Shown here piece by piece: positions 8,901 through 16,361 of a stretch of 20,589 nt of DNA (position 1 is the first letter of the stretch; every line of letters starts with the position of its first letter). The DNA is from Apostichopus californicus (taxonomy: Eukaryota; Echinodermata; Holothuroidea; Aspidochirotida; Stichopodidae). The stretch lies in assembly GCA_020650975.1 (NCBI GenBank), contig JAIPMN010010290.1, forward strand, positions 1-20,589, in the 5' to 3' direction. The position numbers and the translations under genes are program-made. The notes below the pieces were generated by a model. That model saw only the letters and a list, made by a program, of their open reading frames with translations, ran no database searches and was not told the origin of the DNA.

Positions 8901-11900
8901 AATCAGTGCAAAAACTTTAGCAAGGAAACTATATTAATTACGACAATGTGCCCCAGTCTGTTACTATTTATACAGTATATATGTTCCTCCCGTTAGGCAT
9001 TAAATTGAATGTAGGTAACAATCTATGAGAACTAGGTAGTCCTTGGCCGATCCTACCTCTTAGCCTACATCGAAAGATACGCAGTATACACCTCGCAAGA
9101 GAACCACGATAACCTTAAATGAAAAAACAGTATCTTGCACTTGATGATCTGACTTCCCCCAAAATGCAATGATAAGGTTTAGACCCAGTACTTCTTACAT
9201 TGAGATTCCAAAACCTTGCGATATTTTTCACAAATATTGATGCTTAGATAAGTGCTTCCTCACAATCAACGAGCCGCCCTGAAATTCGCTCCGCTTACGT
9301 AAAACTTCTATATATAACACGTGGAAAAACCCAAATTTTTACACACATAATTCCCACTGACATTGGTCACAGAACATAAGTAGGTCATCGACATTCGAAC
9401 TTGCCCAAGTTCATTGCACCATGGGAACGACACAACACATTGAACATGATGGTACATTTTCTCGCAATCTGGACGCCGAGTGTAAATTTTGGTGTAATAT
9501 GCAAATTATTAATGGTACTGTGCTGCGCGGTTATAACTTAACCTATTGCGACACACATAAATTTTGGGTAGCTGTTGTAGAAGTAACTTTTGTATCAAAT
9601 GTAAAGTACTGTAAGGTACTATAAATTTATAAAAGACGGTTTTCTTCAGGTGGTAAGGAAAAGGGGTGCTTCAGTGAACTCAATCTCTTTGTATAGTATT
9701 TGGATACTTAAAATGACCATGTACATGCAGTTTTTATTTCTCTTTAAGTAAGCTCTACTTAGCGTTTTTATCCGGTGTGGATCCTTATTGGAATAAATAC
9801 GAAATGTATTGCTTGACGCCAGTATTAAACGGTAAGCATTTCTTAAATTGTTGACTGAGCTTCAAAATCAATTGTCAAGAAAGTATGTTTTCATGAAGGT
9901 TTTATGAAATCGACATATAGCTAGGGTAGGAAAATATTAACTTAACCACATTAACAAAAGTTGTTCTATCCAAATAAAATACATGTTTCTCGTACTGAGA
10001 TCTGAAAAAAAAACGGGCGGCCATTTTTCTTTTTTTCATGAGCTAATACTAGTTTGGAATATGTGGCAACCTTTACAAAATAATTTTTTAAGGATAGCTT
10101 AGATTTCTTGTTATCCGAATAGAGACTTGGGAATCAGGAAAAAGGAGGCCCCTTGCACGGATGAGAAACATGTTTTGTTTTTAACCGGCCCTGCTTCAAA
10201 GTTGTTGGATGGAAGTTTTTTTTCTTTTCATTTTGTTGGAACCAACGGTAAAATATGTAAAAAATTGACACAAGAAACGCTTAGTAATACTTTATTATTT
10301 CTTCAAAATGTTGCCAACTATTCAAAGTAAACTTATACTCCGTGGAACATAACCTCTACAACTGAAAAAAAAGTCTGGAAAAGTCTGAATAGAAACCCAT
10401 TTAACGAAAAACAGTTATCAGTTCTATGCCGGCAAACACTTTACATGCGTCCTCTTTGCTGCTAGGTGAATATCACGTCTTAAACTACGATTTAAGAAAC
10501 GGCTGTTTCAAACATCTCACTAATTTTTTCGGCGACTTTAATCCTATACATTGAGCACAATAGCATTTCCTGTGTATAAACTCGTACAGGGATTAAACAA
10601 GGTGTCTACGCGGCAATTTGTTTGTCAACGAGTTTATACGCGATTGTATGTGTTTATACGTCTTTATATATACGATTCTGTGTACAGTTATATGTGAGCG
10701 GTACTGTAAGTGTTTCTCCCTTAGCCGTGGGACCTCGTTCGGGACCGGTTCTTTCCGGATTGGGCGCTTGCCCCTGCTACCCCGTTCTGAGGACCCAGCA
10801 GTTGTTGCTCCCGTCGGCTCCCGGCTTCGGGACCGGCTGTGGCTCCGGTTAGGTCTTCGGACCGGGCTCCTGCCCCTGCTCCGCCATTCTGGGGACCCAG
10901 CAATTGTCGATTTCAATGGTTCTCGGCTCCGGAACCGGCTCTGGCTCCGTCTTGGAGACCTACGGACCGGGCTCCTGCCCCTGCTACCCCGGTCTGGGGA
11001 CCCAGCAGTTGACTGTAGCTCCGGTTCCCGGCTTCAGGACCGGTCTCGGATCCGGAGTGGAACTTCGGTTCTGGACCCCCTCTGAGGTCCCGTCGGACCC
11101 GGGCTCTCCGGAGCCCATCTCTGTTCACGCACTATGCCGGGTGCCACTCTCTGCGACCCGGACGGTCTGTCCGATCCGGTCGGGATAGATTTCCTCATGG
11201 GCTTTTTCTTGGCCGGAGCCTTGCCCTTGCCTTTCCCTTTGGTAATATCAGATCCGGACGGCGCCGTGACCTTGGGGGGCAAAATCTCTCTCTCCACCTC
11301 TCTCTCTCTCTCTCTATCTCCTCTTTCTATCTCTGTCTCCTCCGTCCCTCTCTTGGCCACTCTCCACTCCATCTCCCACCAATTCCTCCTCATCTCCAGT
11401 CTCTCCTGCCATTACCTCCCCTCTCGGAGACCGTTGGGGTTCGGGATGAGGTCTAGCTTGTCTTGGAGCTTGGATCGCTGGCTAGCCAGCCATGTGTCAA
11501 TCTCTTGCCATTGTGCTGGCGTAAACAAGATGCAGACCCGACAAGGGTCTCTGCAACTACAGGTCCTGCATCTGGGACAAAGATCATGGTCATCCCACGC
11601 CCGACCCAGGTGGAACATTGAGCAATTAACACATATTAGGTGGCTCCAAGACATGACTGAAAAACCCACGTTAAGGAAAGATTAGAGAAAGTAGTCTATC
11701 GTAAGGAACGTAAACTAACTATAGAAAGGAAGAAGTGGGGTGGGAACGTAAACAAACAGAGAGTAGAGTTACATAACAAAAATATCGCGCCCCGCTAGGG
11801 GCTCGCGTCTTACAAAGTACGCTACAAAAGTAAAAGCCCCAACACTTAGAAAAAAAGACCAAGTAACGAAAGTACATGAAAACGATCAAACATCTTAGAA

Positions 11901-13256
11901 GAAGTACATCAGACAAATACATGTATACAATAAGTGAGATACCGCCCATCCGCGCCAGTGCGGAACTACCTGAGAAAATAACGCTACGCTACTCAAAAAC
12001 TTACACATGGGCGTGGGTCGCACACTAAAAACAGCCCCCAAACTCCCTCCCTTTATAAGAAAAGGATACAATATCAGGCTGTAAAAGACTGTACAATGTT
12101 CTGAAATCCCAAAGGATGTATAGAAGGTAAAATCCAACGTATTCCGGGCAATTTCCGTAAGATTTGGTATCCACTACGAAAAGGCATGTGTAGACACTTT
12201 GGATGGTAGAATAAGAAGGGCAACGACCGGAGGAGCCGGTCGCTGACCGTGCACACTGTTAAAAGATTACCAGGGCATACTAGACACGGTAGAATGAGGT
12301 GGTAAGGTTGTGAGGAGACAGGTAAGCAAGGAGCGAAGTAAGCACTAAGATAGCTATTGCATTTTTGACACCAGATTCTGAACTATTAGGTTGTAACTTA
12401 TGTAATAAAAATTTATTATCACCCAAAAATTTGTAAAATCAATGTGGCAGCATTTTCAGTGAAAATATGGTATTGTGCACTACTTTTCAGAGGACCATGA
12501 CGTCTGGACCTCTTGGGTAACAAAGCTTTTTGTGACATTGTGTATAATGAAACATTTTGCCGGGTTTGACAAACCAGAATAGCTAGCTCATCTGGGGATG
12601 TTATTTGCATTTACCCAGTCACATGAGCTTTGACTTCTCTTTAAACTGGTGTGGTAGATTGTAATAATGCAATGACTACAATTTCCCAGTTACTGTATGT
12701 ATTAAAACAAACCCCATTACATCAGTATTTCCGTAAGAAACAAGTTAACCTAACCAGTTTTGCACCAGGTTACTTTGGATTCAATATAAATCTACCATTC
12801 CAAGAAGGAAATGTAATTGTCATATTCTAGTTAAATCAGTTGAGTATAAGTTTACAAACAGATACATAACACAATCCTGAATGCAGTACTGTATGTCACT
12901 ACCCATCAACATACAGTTCATTTAAATCTATAAGAAATTTCACAAGTCCACTACAATTCTGACCTTTGAACCATGCCTCATCGTCTTTTCGATTTTCCTC
13001 CGTGTTGCTGCCTTTTCCTTCGTCAGAAATGAATTTTAGTATGTTGGGTTTCTCTTCTAAACAGGCTCTCAACCTGTCAGGGTGGCTACTGATGCAATCT
13101 TGAAAGCTTTCTACAAGAGCCTCAACTGTGTCTGTAATGAATGGAAGTTGATAAATTAGAACCAGATATCATTTAGAAACATGTATTTGACTTTGACAGG
13201 TGAGAATGGTAACGACAGATTAGGGCAAGTTCAATCTCACCTTCATCTGCTCCCAT
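2780..13256 (-). CDS. DFFB: Caspase-activated DNase (DFFB/CAD) homolog, spliced gene
   Basis: CAD is the nuclear endonuclease that cuts DNA between nucleosomes in apoptosis once caspases remove its inhibitor ICAD/DFFA. Five exons (13241-13256, 12964-13131, 5379-5458, 4798-5081, 2780-2978) give 747 nt, 248 codons plus TAA, and every intron phase matches (1, 1, 0, 2). I identify it from motifs in order: AWFKG followed by KTKSEYMRH (residues about 58-76, including the Lys matching mouse CAD Lys155); a C139/C147/C156/His160-162 cluster followed by INPY; SSWNLEH (176-182), which matches vertebrate STWNLDH; VDYFYDLLFT; and LVH-x3-H-x4-H (His224, 228, 233), spaced like mouse His304/308/313. This is the beta-beta-alpha-metal nuclease fold. 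Oddities: Glu181 stands where CAD has the catalytic Asp, and the roughly 80-residue N-terminal CIDE-N domain is not encoded in the window. Vertebrate CAD is about 340 residues, so this model is short. Family assignment is strong; the 5' end is uncertain. Confidence 0.92.
2979..4797 (-). other. DFFB intron 4 (1,819 nt)
   Basis: AT-rich intron with a poly-G run at 4431-4443. I see no recognisable element in it. The plus-strand open frame at 3783-4142 has no recognisable motifs and is treated as chance. Confidence 0.7.
4798..5081 (-). CDS. DFFB: DFFB exon 4 (zinc cluster and active-site pair)
   Basis: The acceptor is TATTTTAAG at 5082 and the donor CA|GTGAGT at 4797. The 284-nt exon encodes residues 89-182. 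It holds the three cysteines 139, 147 and 156, a run of His at 160-162 before INPY (the structural zinc site and conserved His of CAD), and SSWNLEH at its end. The codon before the general-base His182 is GAA (Glu); the vertebrate enzymes have Asp there. Confidence 0.95.
5284..5311 (+). repeat. (AAAT)n microsatellite
   Basis: About six copies of a four-base AAAT unit in DFFB intron 3. Confidence 0.85.
5379..5458 (-). CDS. DFFB: DFFB exon 3 (start of nuclease domain)
   Basis: The acceptor is TTATCTTTCAAG (AG at 5459-5460) and the donor AAG|GTGAGT at 5378. The 80-nt exon encodes residues 62-88. It contains FKTKSEYMRH, whose second Lys (residue 70) corresponds to mouse CAD Lys155, a residue needed for activity. 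It is separated from exon 2 by the 7,505-nt intron that carries the retrotransposon. Confidence 0.92.
6036..7110 (-). pseudogene. DIRS-type reverse transcriptase, truncated and broken
   Basis: An RNA-dependent DNA polymerase remnant. GGRRLSNFSHRW lies at about 7070-7030, GDKWVLD and GYKIEF follow by about 6970, WRPILNLKPLN at about 6785-6750, RALPFGLSTAPRVFTRVAE at about 6580-6520, and the catalytic YLDD at 6453-6464 followed by WLIVGNP. The frame is interrupted by TAG at 6893-6895, another stop after SEWKL near 6715, and frameshifts around 6480 and in the connection region (6290-6040). It ends at LQWW near 6040. Vertebrate and invertebrate DIRS elements share the GGRL...W, LPFGL and YLDDWL set; LTR-type RTs do not. 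Confidence 0.88.
7200..8488 (-). pseudogene. DIRS Gag-like ORF, C-terminal half, frameshifted
   Basis: From 8488 the frame resumes as SPASDESSPSS, directly continuing the one ending at 10709 once the inserted element is ignored. It runs to TGA at 8228-8230. Protein-like sequence then continues in another frame: acidic NLSDLDDEVDPIDFG and HFPEEEE, then AEIFRRHLGFEE (about 8300-7860). It switches frame again (PTIPQEAKEKLRAE, LEDLLVDVDTAAWSGMKF, RPELLLMLSPLVRLAYDQFA; about 7850-7470) and ends in an Arg/Gly/Pro-rich tail near 7200. At least two frameshifts are present. This is a typical arrangement for the region upstream of a DIRS RT, but no single domain is diagnostic. Confidence 0.7.
8491..8511 (+). 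repeat. Left terminal inverted repeat of nested TA element
   Basis: Twenty-one bases beginning CAGTACCGCTCAC, matching the inverse of 10686-10706 with one mismatch (G versus A at base 14). Confidence 0.85.
10686..10706 (-). repeat. Right terminal inverted repeat of nested TA element
   Basis: Inverse copy of the left end, directly followed by the TA duplication at 10707-10708 and then by the GC-rich Gag-like coding sequence. Confidence 0.85.
10722..11033 (-). repeat. Coding minisatellite, 102-105 bp x ~3 (RS-rich repeats)
   Basis: Three units start at minus-strand 11033, 10928 and 10826 and are 105, 102 and about 105 bp long. Each begins Ser-Arg-Glu-Pro and contains AGSP or AGSS followed by an SRGR/RRP-type basic-serine stretch. 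On the plus strand the anchor GGACCCAGCA recurs at 10791, 10893 and 10998. Unit lengths are multiples of three, so the repeats expanded while the frame was coding. Confidence 0.85.
11281..11345. repeat. TC-rich low-complexity tract inside Gag-like ORF
   Basis: A CT-rich run on the plus strand that encodes the Arg/Glu dipeptide stretch on the minus strand. A slippage-prone tract like this may explain length variation among copies. Confidence 0.7.
11655..12345 (-). other. Leader/5' region of the DIRS element
   Basis: Non-coding sequence upstream of the Gag-like ATG. It holds a TATA-like TATAAAG (minus strand, 12051-12057), a GC hairpin at 12224-12242 (CGACCGG and CCGGTCG around AGGAG) and a second at 11786-11807 (GCCCC-GCTA-GGGGC inside a CGCG pair). 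A pyrimidine-rich TTTTTCAG lies just before the ATG and resembles a splice acceptor. None is proven functional, and the copy is dead. Confidence 0.45.
12051..12057 (-). promoter_or_regulatory. TATA-like box in DIRS leader
   Basis: TATAAAG on the minus strand, followed by GGAGGGAG, about 400 bp before the Gag-like ATG. It is plausible as the old element promoter, judged by sequence only. Confidence 0.22.
12964..13131 (-). CDS. DFFB: DFFB exon 2 (linker helices)
   Basis: The acceptor is TTCATTACAG at 13132 and the donor AAAG|GTCAGA at 12963. The 168-nt exon encodes residues 6-61, starting TVEALVESFQD and ending DDEAWFK, plus the first base of codon 62. It matches the region between the CIDE-N and nuclease domains of CAD; the closing acidic-then-AWFKG pattern corresponds to vertebrate PPWFEG. 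It enters in phase 1 and leaves in phase 1, matching exon 3. Confidence 0.9.
13241..13256 (-). CDS. DFFB: Candidate first coding exon of DFFB (16 nt)
   Basis: ATG at 13256 begins Met-Gly-Ala-Asp-Glu, followed by the donor G|GTGAGA at 13240. It ends in phase 1, as the next exon requires, and the 109-nt intron is normal in form. An in-frame TAA lies three codons upstream, so the exon cannot extend far. It could be chance: CAD proteins normally begin with a CIDE-N domain, and I find none here, so the true upstream exons may lie beyond the window. Confidence 0.4.
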
Positions 13257-14512
13257 ATTTCTTTAAGCTTAAATATGAACTAGAGCAACTTATATTTCAC
13301 ATCACTGTACCTTTTATTTATTACCTGGAATAAATGAGTGTTGGTAAAATATGCAAAACTATGAATTTGAAATGCAGATGTTCAAAGGCAGCCTGCAGTT
13401 CCCCAGTTTATTATCAAGTTAAAAGAATTTTTTGGTGACAACCCAATGTGAAACTTACATCAGAGAGAAACTATTACACACTGCTGACTGAACATCTCAT
13501 CTCAATATCTTGCCCCTAACTTGAGATATGGACAACTTCATTGACTGTAACGTATTTTGACTCCCTACACTGTCAACTATTGTACACACCAGGATGGTGG
13601 TTCACCATATGTGATCTGTGATATGTCATTTGCGCAAATGCTCTTCAAAAGCTTTACTGAGGATATTACTATCTTCTTGTTGATTTATCCTTCATATGTT
13701 TGCTTAGAGCTCTGTCTATAGCATAATTATGTCTCGCTACTCATATTTCAGCACAATGAAAAGCTTATTCACCCTTCATACTTCATGACCCACCCACCCA
13801 CCCACCCCTATCCCAAGAAGAGTAGATGGTATATTTGTGTTTATGCCAAGAGCTCTTTCTGAAGAGCAGTACTTAATTCATTGTTAACACCAGAATCCTA
13901 TATTCTAGAAACTGCTAGAGGATCTATCTAGCTCATTGATAAAATGCTCAACTTTCAACCACTTGTGCAACAACAACAAACCTATCATGTGAGTGTCAGA
14001 AAGATACCATCTGACCATTTGTTTCAATTGTGCATACAGTTCCTGTAGTGTTTCTATTCAAATTAATATAACAAATTGGTATCTTCTGATGTCAACAAGT
14101 CCACTAAACTCAAGTCCGGTCATTGCAAAGGCAAGTCAAGTGACAAGCCAAGAAAACTGTAACTCAAGTCTAACTCCCCCAATATTTCATCACAGTTATC
14201 CTAACAGAAGTTACTTTTGATTGATTCAATGTAACTTAATCTATACAAGTTGACAAAGACAAAATATGATCAAAATGTCCAGGGTAAACTTTTTAAAGGA
14301 TTTTTCTGTGGAAAACCAAGTCTTAGTAATTAACCTGTGGTTGTTCAAAGAAATGAATGACCACTGTTTACATGGTATTAGAGATGACAGGTTTTGCAAA
14401 GTGAAAGAGAGTGATGACAATTTGTCAATTCACCTATTAGGCAGTTTTAAGTTTAAAGTTACAATGCAATCTGAATTTTACGTTTACACTACTGTACAAC
14501 TAACAACCTCCT
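13257..14512. other. Upstream flank of DFFB, no gene supported
   Basis: AT-rich DNA with a (CCCA)n tract at 13790-13807. I looked on the minus strand for a CIDE-N-encoding exon and found none. The short plus-strand open frames at 13993-14220 and 14266-14520 have no motifs. Confidence 0.5.
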
Positions 14513-14830
14513 ACTTATAGGATGATGTCACTCACTGCTACCGTATTGGTTGTATAATAACCACCATGGACATAAACATATATACTGTAATCAGGCCTAA
14601 TTCCCATTTACTTATAGGATGATCCGATGATGATGTCACTCACTGCTACTATATTGGTTGTATAATAACCACCATGGACATAAACATACTGTTATCAGGC
14701 CTAATTCCCACTTACTTATAGGATAATGATGTCACTCACTGCTACTGTATTGGTTGTATAATAACCACCATGGACATAAACATACTGTAATCAGGCTGTA
14801 TTCCCATTTACTTTTACTGTAGGATGATGA
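14513..14830 (+). repeat. Three-copy tandem repeat, 96-104 bp
   Basis: Units start with ACTTATAGG at 14513, 14610 and 14714, and a fourth start is at 14810. Each contains GATGTCACTCACTGCTAC, then ATTGGTTGTATAATAACC (a small inverted repeat, GGTT and AACC), CACCATGGACATAAACATA and a TCAGGC block. The copies are highly similar, so the array is recent. Confidence 0.9.
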
Positions 14831-15239
14831 TTAGTGACGATCAGCAGTAATACAGGGCCTACATTTGGTACTGTCACATAAATCATGTGGGTTCTTTCAC
14901 TGATGTTTCTTAACTGACTTAATTCTCATTCAAGTTCTTAATGTCAACTAGCAGAACATTTTTTCAGAGGGCCTTCTTTTCTGCTGGCAAACAGTTAGAT
15001 CCACCATGTGAAAATCCGCCCTTTAGTAGCACGGACGTGCACTGATGGACACTGGCCGTCTCTGCACCGTTCAAGGTTATTAGTTTGGAAAGTGAGCTTT
15101 TTACGTTTGATGATTGTTTTAATATTTTAAGAGTCTTAGCTGGATCATTTATACCCTATTTAGTGGTTGAATTTACCAATTTGATGCAGTATTCATCAAA
15201 ATAGGTCAGTTTGAGAAGTTTAATTCTGATCTGAACGTT

Positions 15240-15480
15240 CAAATTGTGCCGATCTCTCAGCGTGCAACCTCCCTAGAAGAAAAGCCCGCGCATTTCAGTT
15301 CCGGCGCGACCAGCGAAGCCAGGCGATCGTGAATCTGATGCACTACAGCATTGTAAACACTTTGCCTTGGTCTAAAGATTTGTTCGCTATCAAGCTAAAA
15401 TTGGAATTAAATGCCCTTATTTGTGTCTCGGCCCTTTGATCAGGTAGAAGAAGGGTACAGAAGAGGCTTTGATTGAAGAG
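15240..15480 (+). promoter_or_regulatory. Candidate promoter and first exon, plus strand
   Basis: A CpG-richer stretch (CCCGCGCATT, CCGGCGCGACC, GGCGATCGTG) in AT-rich surroundings, ending at a strong splice donor GAAGAG|GTGAGT (15480/15481). All frames into the donor contain nearby stops, so it would be a non-coding first exon. It lies about 2 kb upstream of the DFFB start in divergent orientation, so a bidirectional promoter is possible. No TATA box is evident. Confidence 0.3.
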
Positions 15481-15870
15481 GTGAGTACTAAGCTATGTAG
15501 CCTAGGACTAGGCTACGCTTTCTAGCCTAGGCTTGCCCTGTATCACATCACTCCAATTCTTGTTTCATTTCAGGTTTGTCAAACTTACTCTTTCTAGGCG
15601 AAGCATAGTCGTAACGTTTAAATTAACTAAAATGTTAGGCCTAAATGAGTAAATGCTAAGGAAGCTTAGATATAGGCTAGGTCCTATGCCTTTGTTTATT
15701 TTTTGCATCCGCGAAATTTGGAGCCATGTGCATCACAGTATTTTTTGTGTATTGTATTATATGCTATATAGCATAGGCCTAGCCTAATACTACTAAGTAA
15801 ACTAGCCGAGGCCTACTTGTACTAGCATTGCAAGTACTACAGTACTAGCTTAGGCTAGAACTACTAAGTA
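15481..15870. repeat. TAGGCCTA/CCTAGGC-rich segment
   Basis: Clustered variants of TAGCCTAGG, TAGGCCTA and TAGGCTAG occur about a dozen times, directly after the donor. They form a diffuse short-motif cluster, not a strict tandem repeat. Confidence 0.5.
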
Positions 15871-16116
15871 CTTTAAGCATTATAATCGGTTCTGATCTTT
15901 TGTGTCTTCAGGTTTTTTCTCTGCCATAGGGTCATTGATGTGTATTTGACTGTCTCTCCTGATGCTTTTCTTTTCTACTATTATTAGTTTATTACTTATA
16001 CAACAGTTTTTAGTAGTTGTCATTGTTAAACATAGATTTTCCAAAATCATGTAAAATCGATTTCAGAATAATTTGCTTTGCAAACTTTTGGTATTTACTG
16101 TACATAAGTGCAGTGA

Positions 16117-16263
16117 ATGTGTTTACATCTAGAGGCTCCCACACAGAACAACAATTTGAGTTCCAGTGAGTTCAAATGGAAACTGATGAACTCTTCAGCA
16201 GTTTTAAAAAGCGCTACAAAAGATGTCAATGATGCCATCTGTGATCTTTCAAAGCAACGCTAG
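16117..16263 (+). CDS. Candidate small protein or terminal exon (48 aa), unrecognised
   Basis: ATG at 16117 opens a 48-codon frame ending in TAG at 16261-16263. Its content looks protein-like: MCLHLEAPTQ, a Ser/Asn stretch, then a helix-like KSATKDVNDAICDLSKQR. The acceptor-like GTGCAG (16108-16113) lies just before it, and AATAAA is at 16286-16291, 23 nt past the stop. The donor at 15481 lies upstream on the same strand. Together these could form a two-exon transcript divergent from DFFB. Against it, 48 codons could be open by chance and no family is recognisable. Alternatively it is the last exon of a longer gene using the internal acceptor at about 16130. Confidence 0.25.
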   Translation: MCLHLEAPTQNNNLSSSEFKWKLMNSSAVLKSATKDVNDAICDLSKQR

Positions 16264-16285
16264 AGTCAATCAGACCCCCCCCCAT

Positions 16286-16291
16286 AATAAA
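16286..16291 (+). terminator. Possible poly(A) signal AATAAA
   Basis: AATAAA lies 23 nt beyond the stop of the small plus-strand open frame. Confidence 0.3.
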
Positions 16292-16361
16292 AGTTGTGCC
16301 CCTCCCATGAACAACAGCTCCTACCCAAAGGAAGCTTGATGTTTATGCTGAAAACCCTTAT

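Larger units (their letters stand above)
8489..10708. mobile_element. Non-autonomous DNA transposon nested in the DIRS Gag ORF, TA duplication
   Basis: The left end at 8491 begins CAGTACCGCTCAC and the right end at 10706 is its inverse complement; the match extends to 21 bp with one difference. A TA dinucleotide flanks both ends (8489-8490 and 10707-10708). Subterminal motifs also recur inverted: TAAAGACGTA, ACAATCGC[A/G]TATAA and copies of GTCTACGCG (8540-8690 and 10595-10675). The interior is AT-rich, unlike the GC-rich DIRS around it, and encodes no recognisable transposase; the open frames at 9421-9624 and 10127-10330 have no known motifs. Without it the Gag-like frame joins in phase. A TA target and CAGT-type termini with a nearby TATAAC suggest the pogo/Tigger branch of Tc1/mariner; that family assignment is inference. 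Confidence 0.82.
10709..11654 (-). pseudogene. DIRS Gag-like ORF, N-terminal half (Cys/His motif and RS repeats)
   Basis: The ATG at 11654 starts MSWSHLICVNC. Cysteines 8, 11, 26, 29, 32, 34, 38 and 41 with His23 form a compact zinc-binding-like motif, followed by FTPAQWQEIDTWLASQ. Next come a charged stretch rich in Arg-Glu dipeptides (encoded by a TC repeat), a Lys-rich stretch, and about three 34-35-residue repeats rich in Arg-Ser pairs (SREP, AGSP, SRGRSPVRR). The frame is broken by TAA at 11412-11414 and TGA at 11034-11036 but otherwise stays open to 10709, where the DNA element begins. A Gag-like role is inferred from its position before the RT and from the Cys/His motif. Confidence 0.75.
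6036..12345 (-). mobile_element. Degenerate DIRS-like (tyrosine-recombinase) retrotransposon, 3'-truncated
   Basis: A GC-rich block inside the AT-rich DFFB intron 2, in sense with the host gene. Read on the minus strand, it has a leader (about 12345-11655), a Gag-like frame (11654 down to about 7200, split by a younger insertion) and a reverse transcriptase (about 7100-6040). The RT carries DIRS-type signatures: GGRRLSNF...W, GDKWVLD, GYKIEF, RPILNLKPLN, LPFGLSTAPRVF and YLDDWL. Homology ends at LQWW, the start of the RNase H region, where ordinary intron sequence begins at about 6036. The rest of RNase H, any methyltransferase-like domain, the tyrosine recombinase and the terminal repeats are absent. 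Several stops and frameshifts show it is dead. The left edge is good to a few bases. The right edge is set only by composition change and may be off by about 50 bp. Confidence 0.88.

Noticed and set aside
9421-10330. Two 67-codon plus-strand frames inside the nested TA element as a transposase
   Set aside because: Neither shows helix-turn-helix or DDE-type motifs, and both are far shorter than any transposase of that group.
8491-10706. Reading the inverted ends as the terminal repeats of the DIRS element or as two head-to-head DIRS copies
   Set aside because: The ends are flanked by TA, interrupt one continuous frame on the minus strand, and enclose AT-rich sequence unrelated to DIRS.
10618-11685. 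Long plus-strand open frames over the RS-repeat and Gag-like region
   Set aside because: They are the reverse of the minus-strand Gag-like frame. The Cys/His motif, RS repeats and in-phase rejoining across the inserted element are all on the minus strand.
14513-14830. CRISPR-like array
   Set aside because: There are only three units of about 100 bp with no conserved-repeat/variable-spacer pattern, and the genome is eukaryotic.
15411-15476. Plus-strand ATG giving MPLFVSRPFDQ, faintly like the N-terminus of STAM adaptor proteins
   Set aside because: The frame stops 22 codons later, before the strong donor. The possible donor after the Gln codon is weak, and no matching VHS-domain exon was seen downstream.
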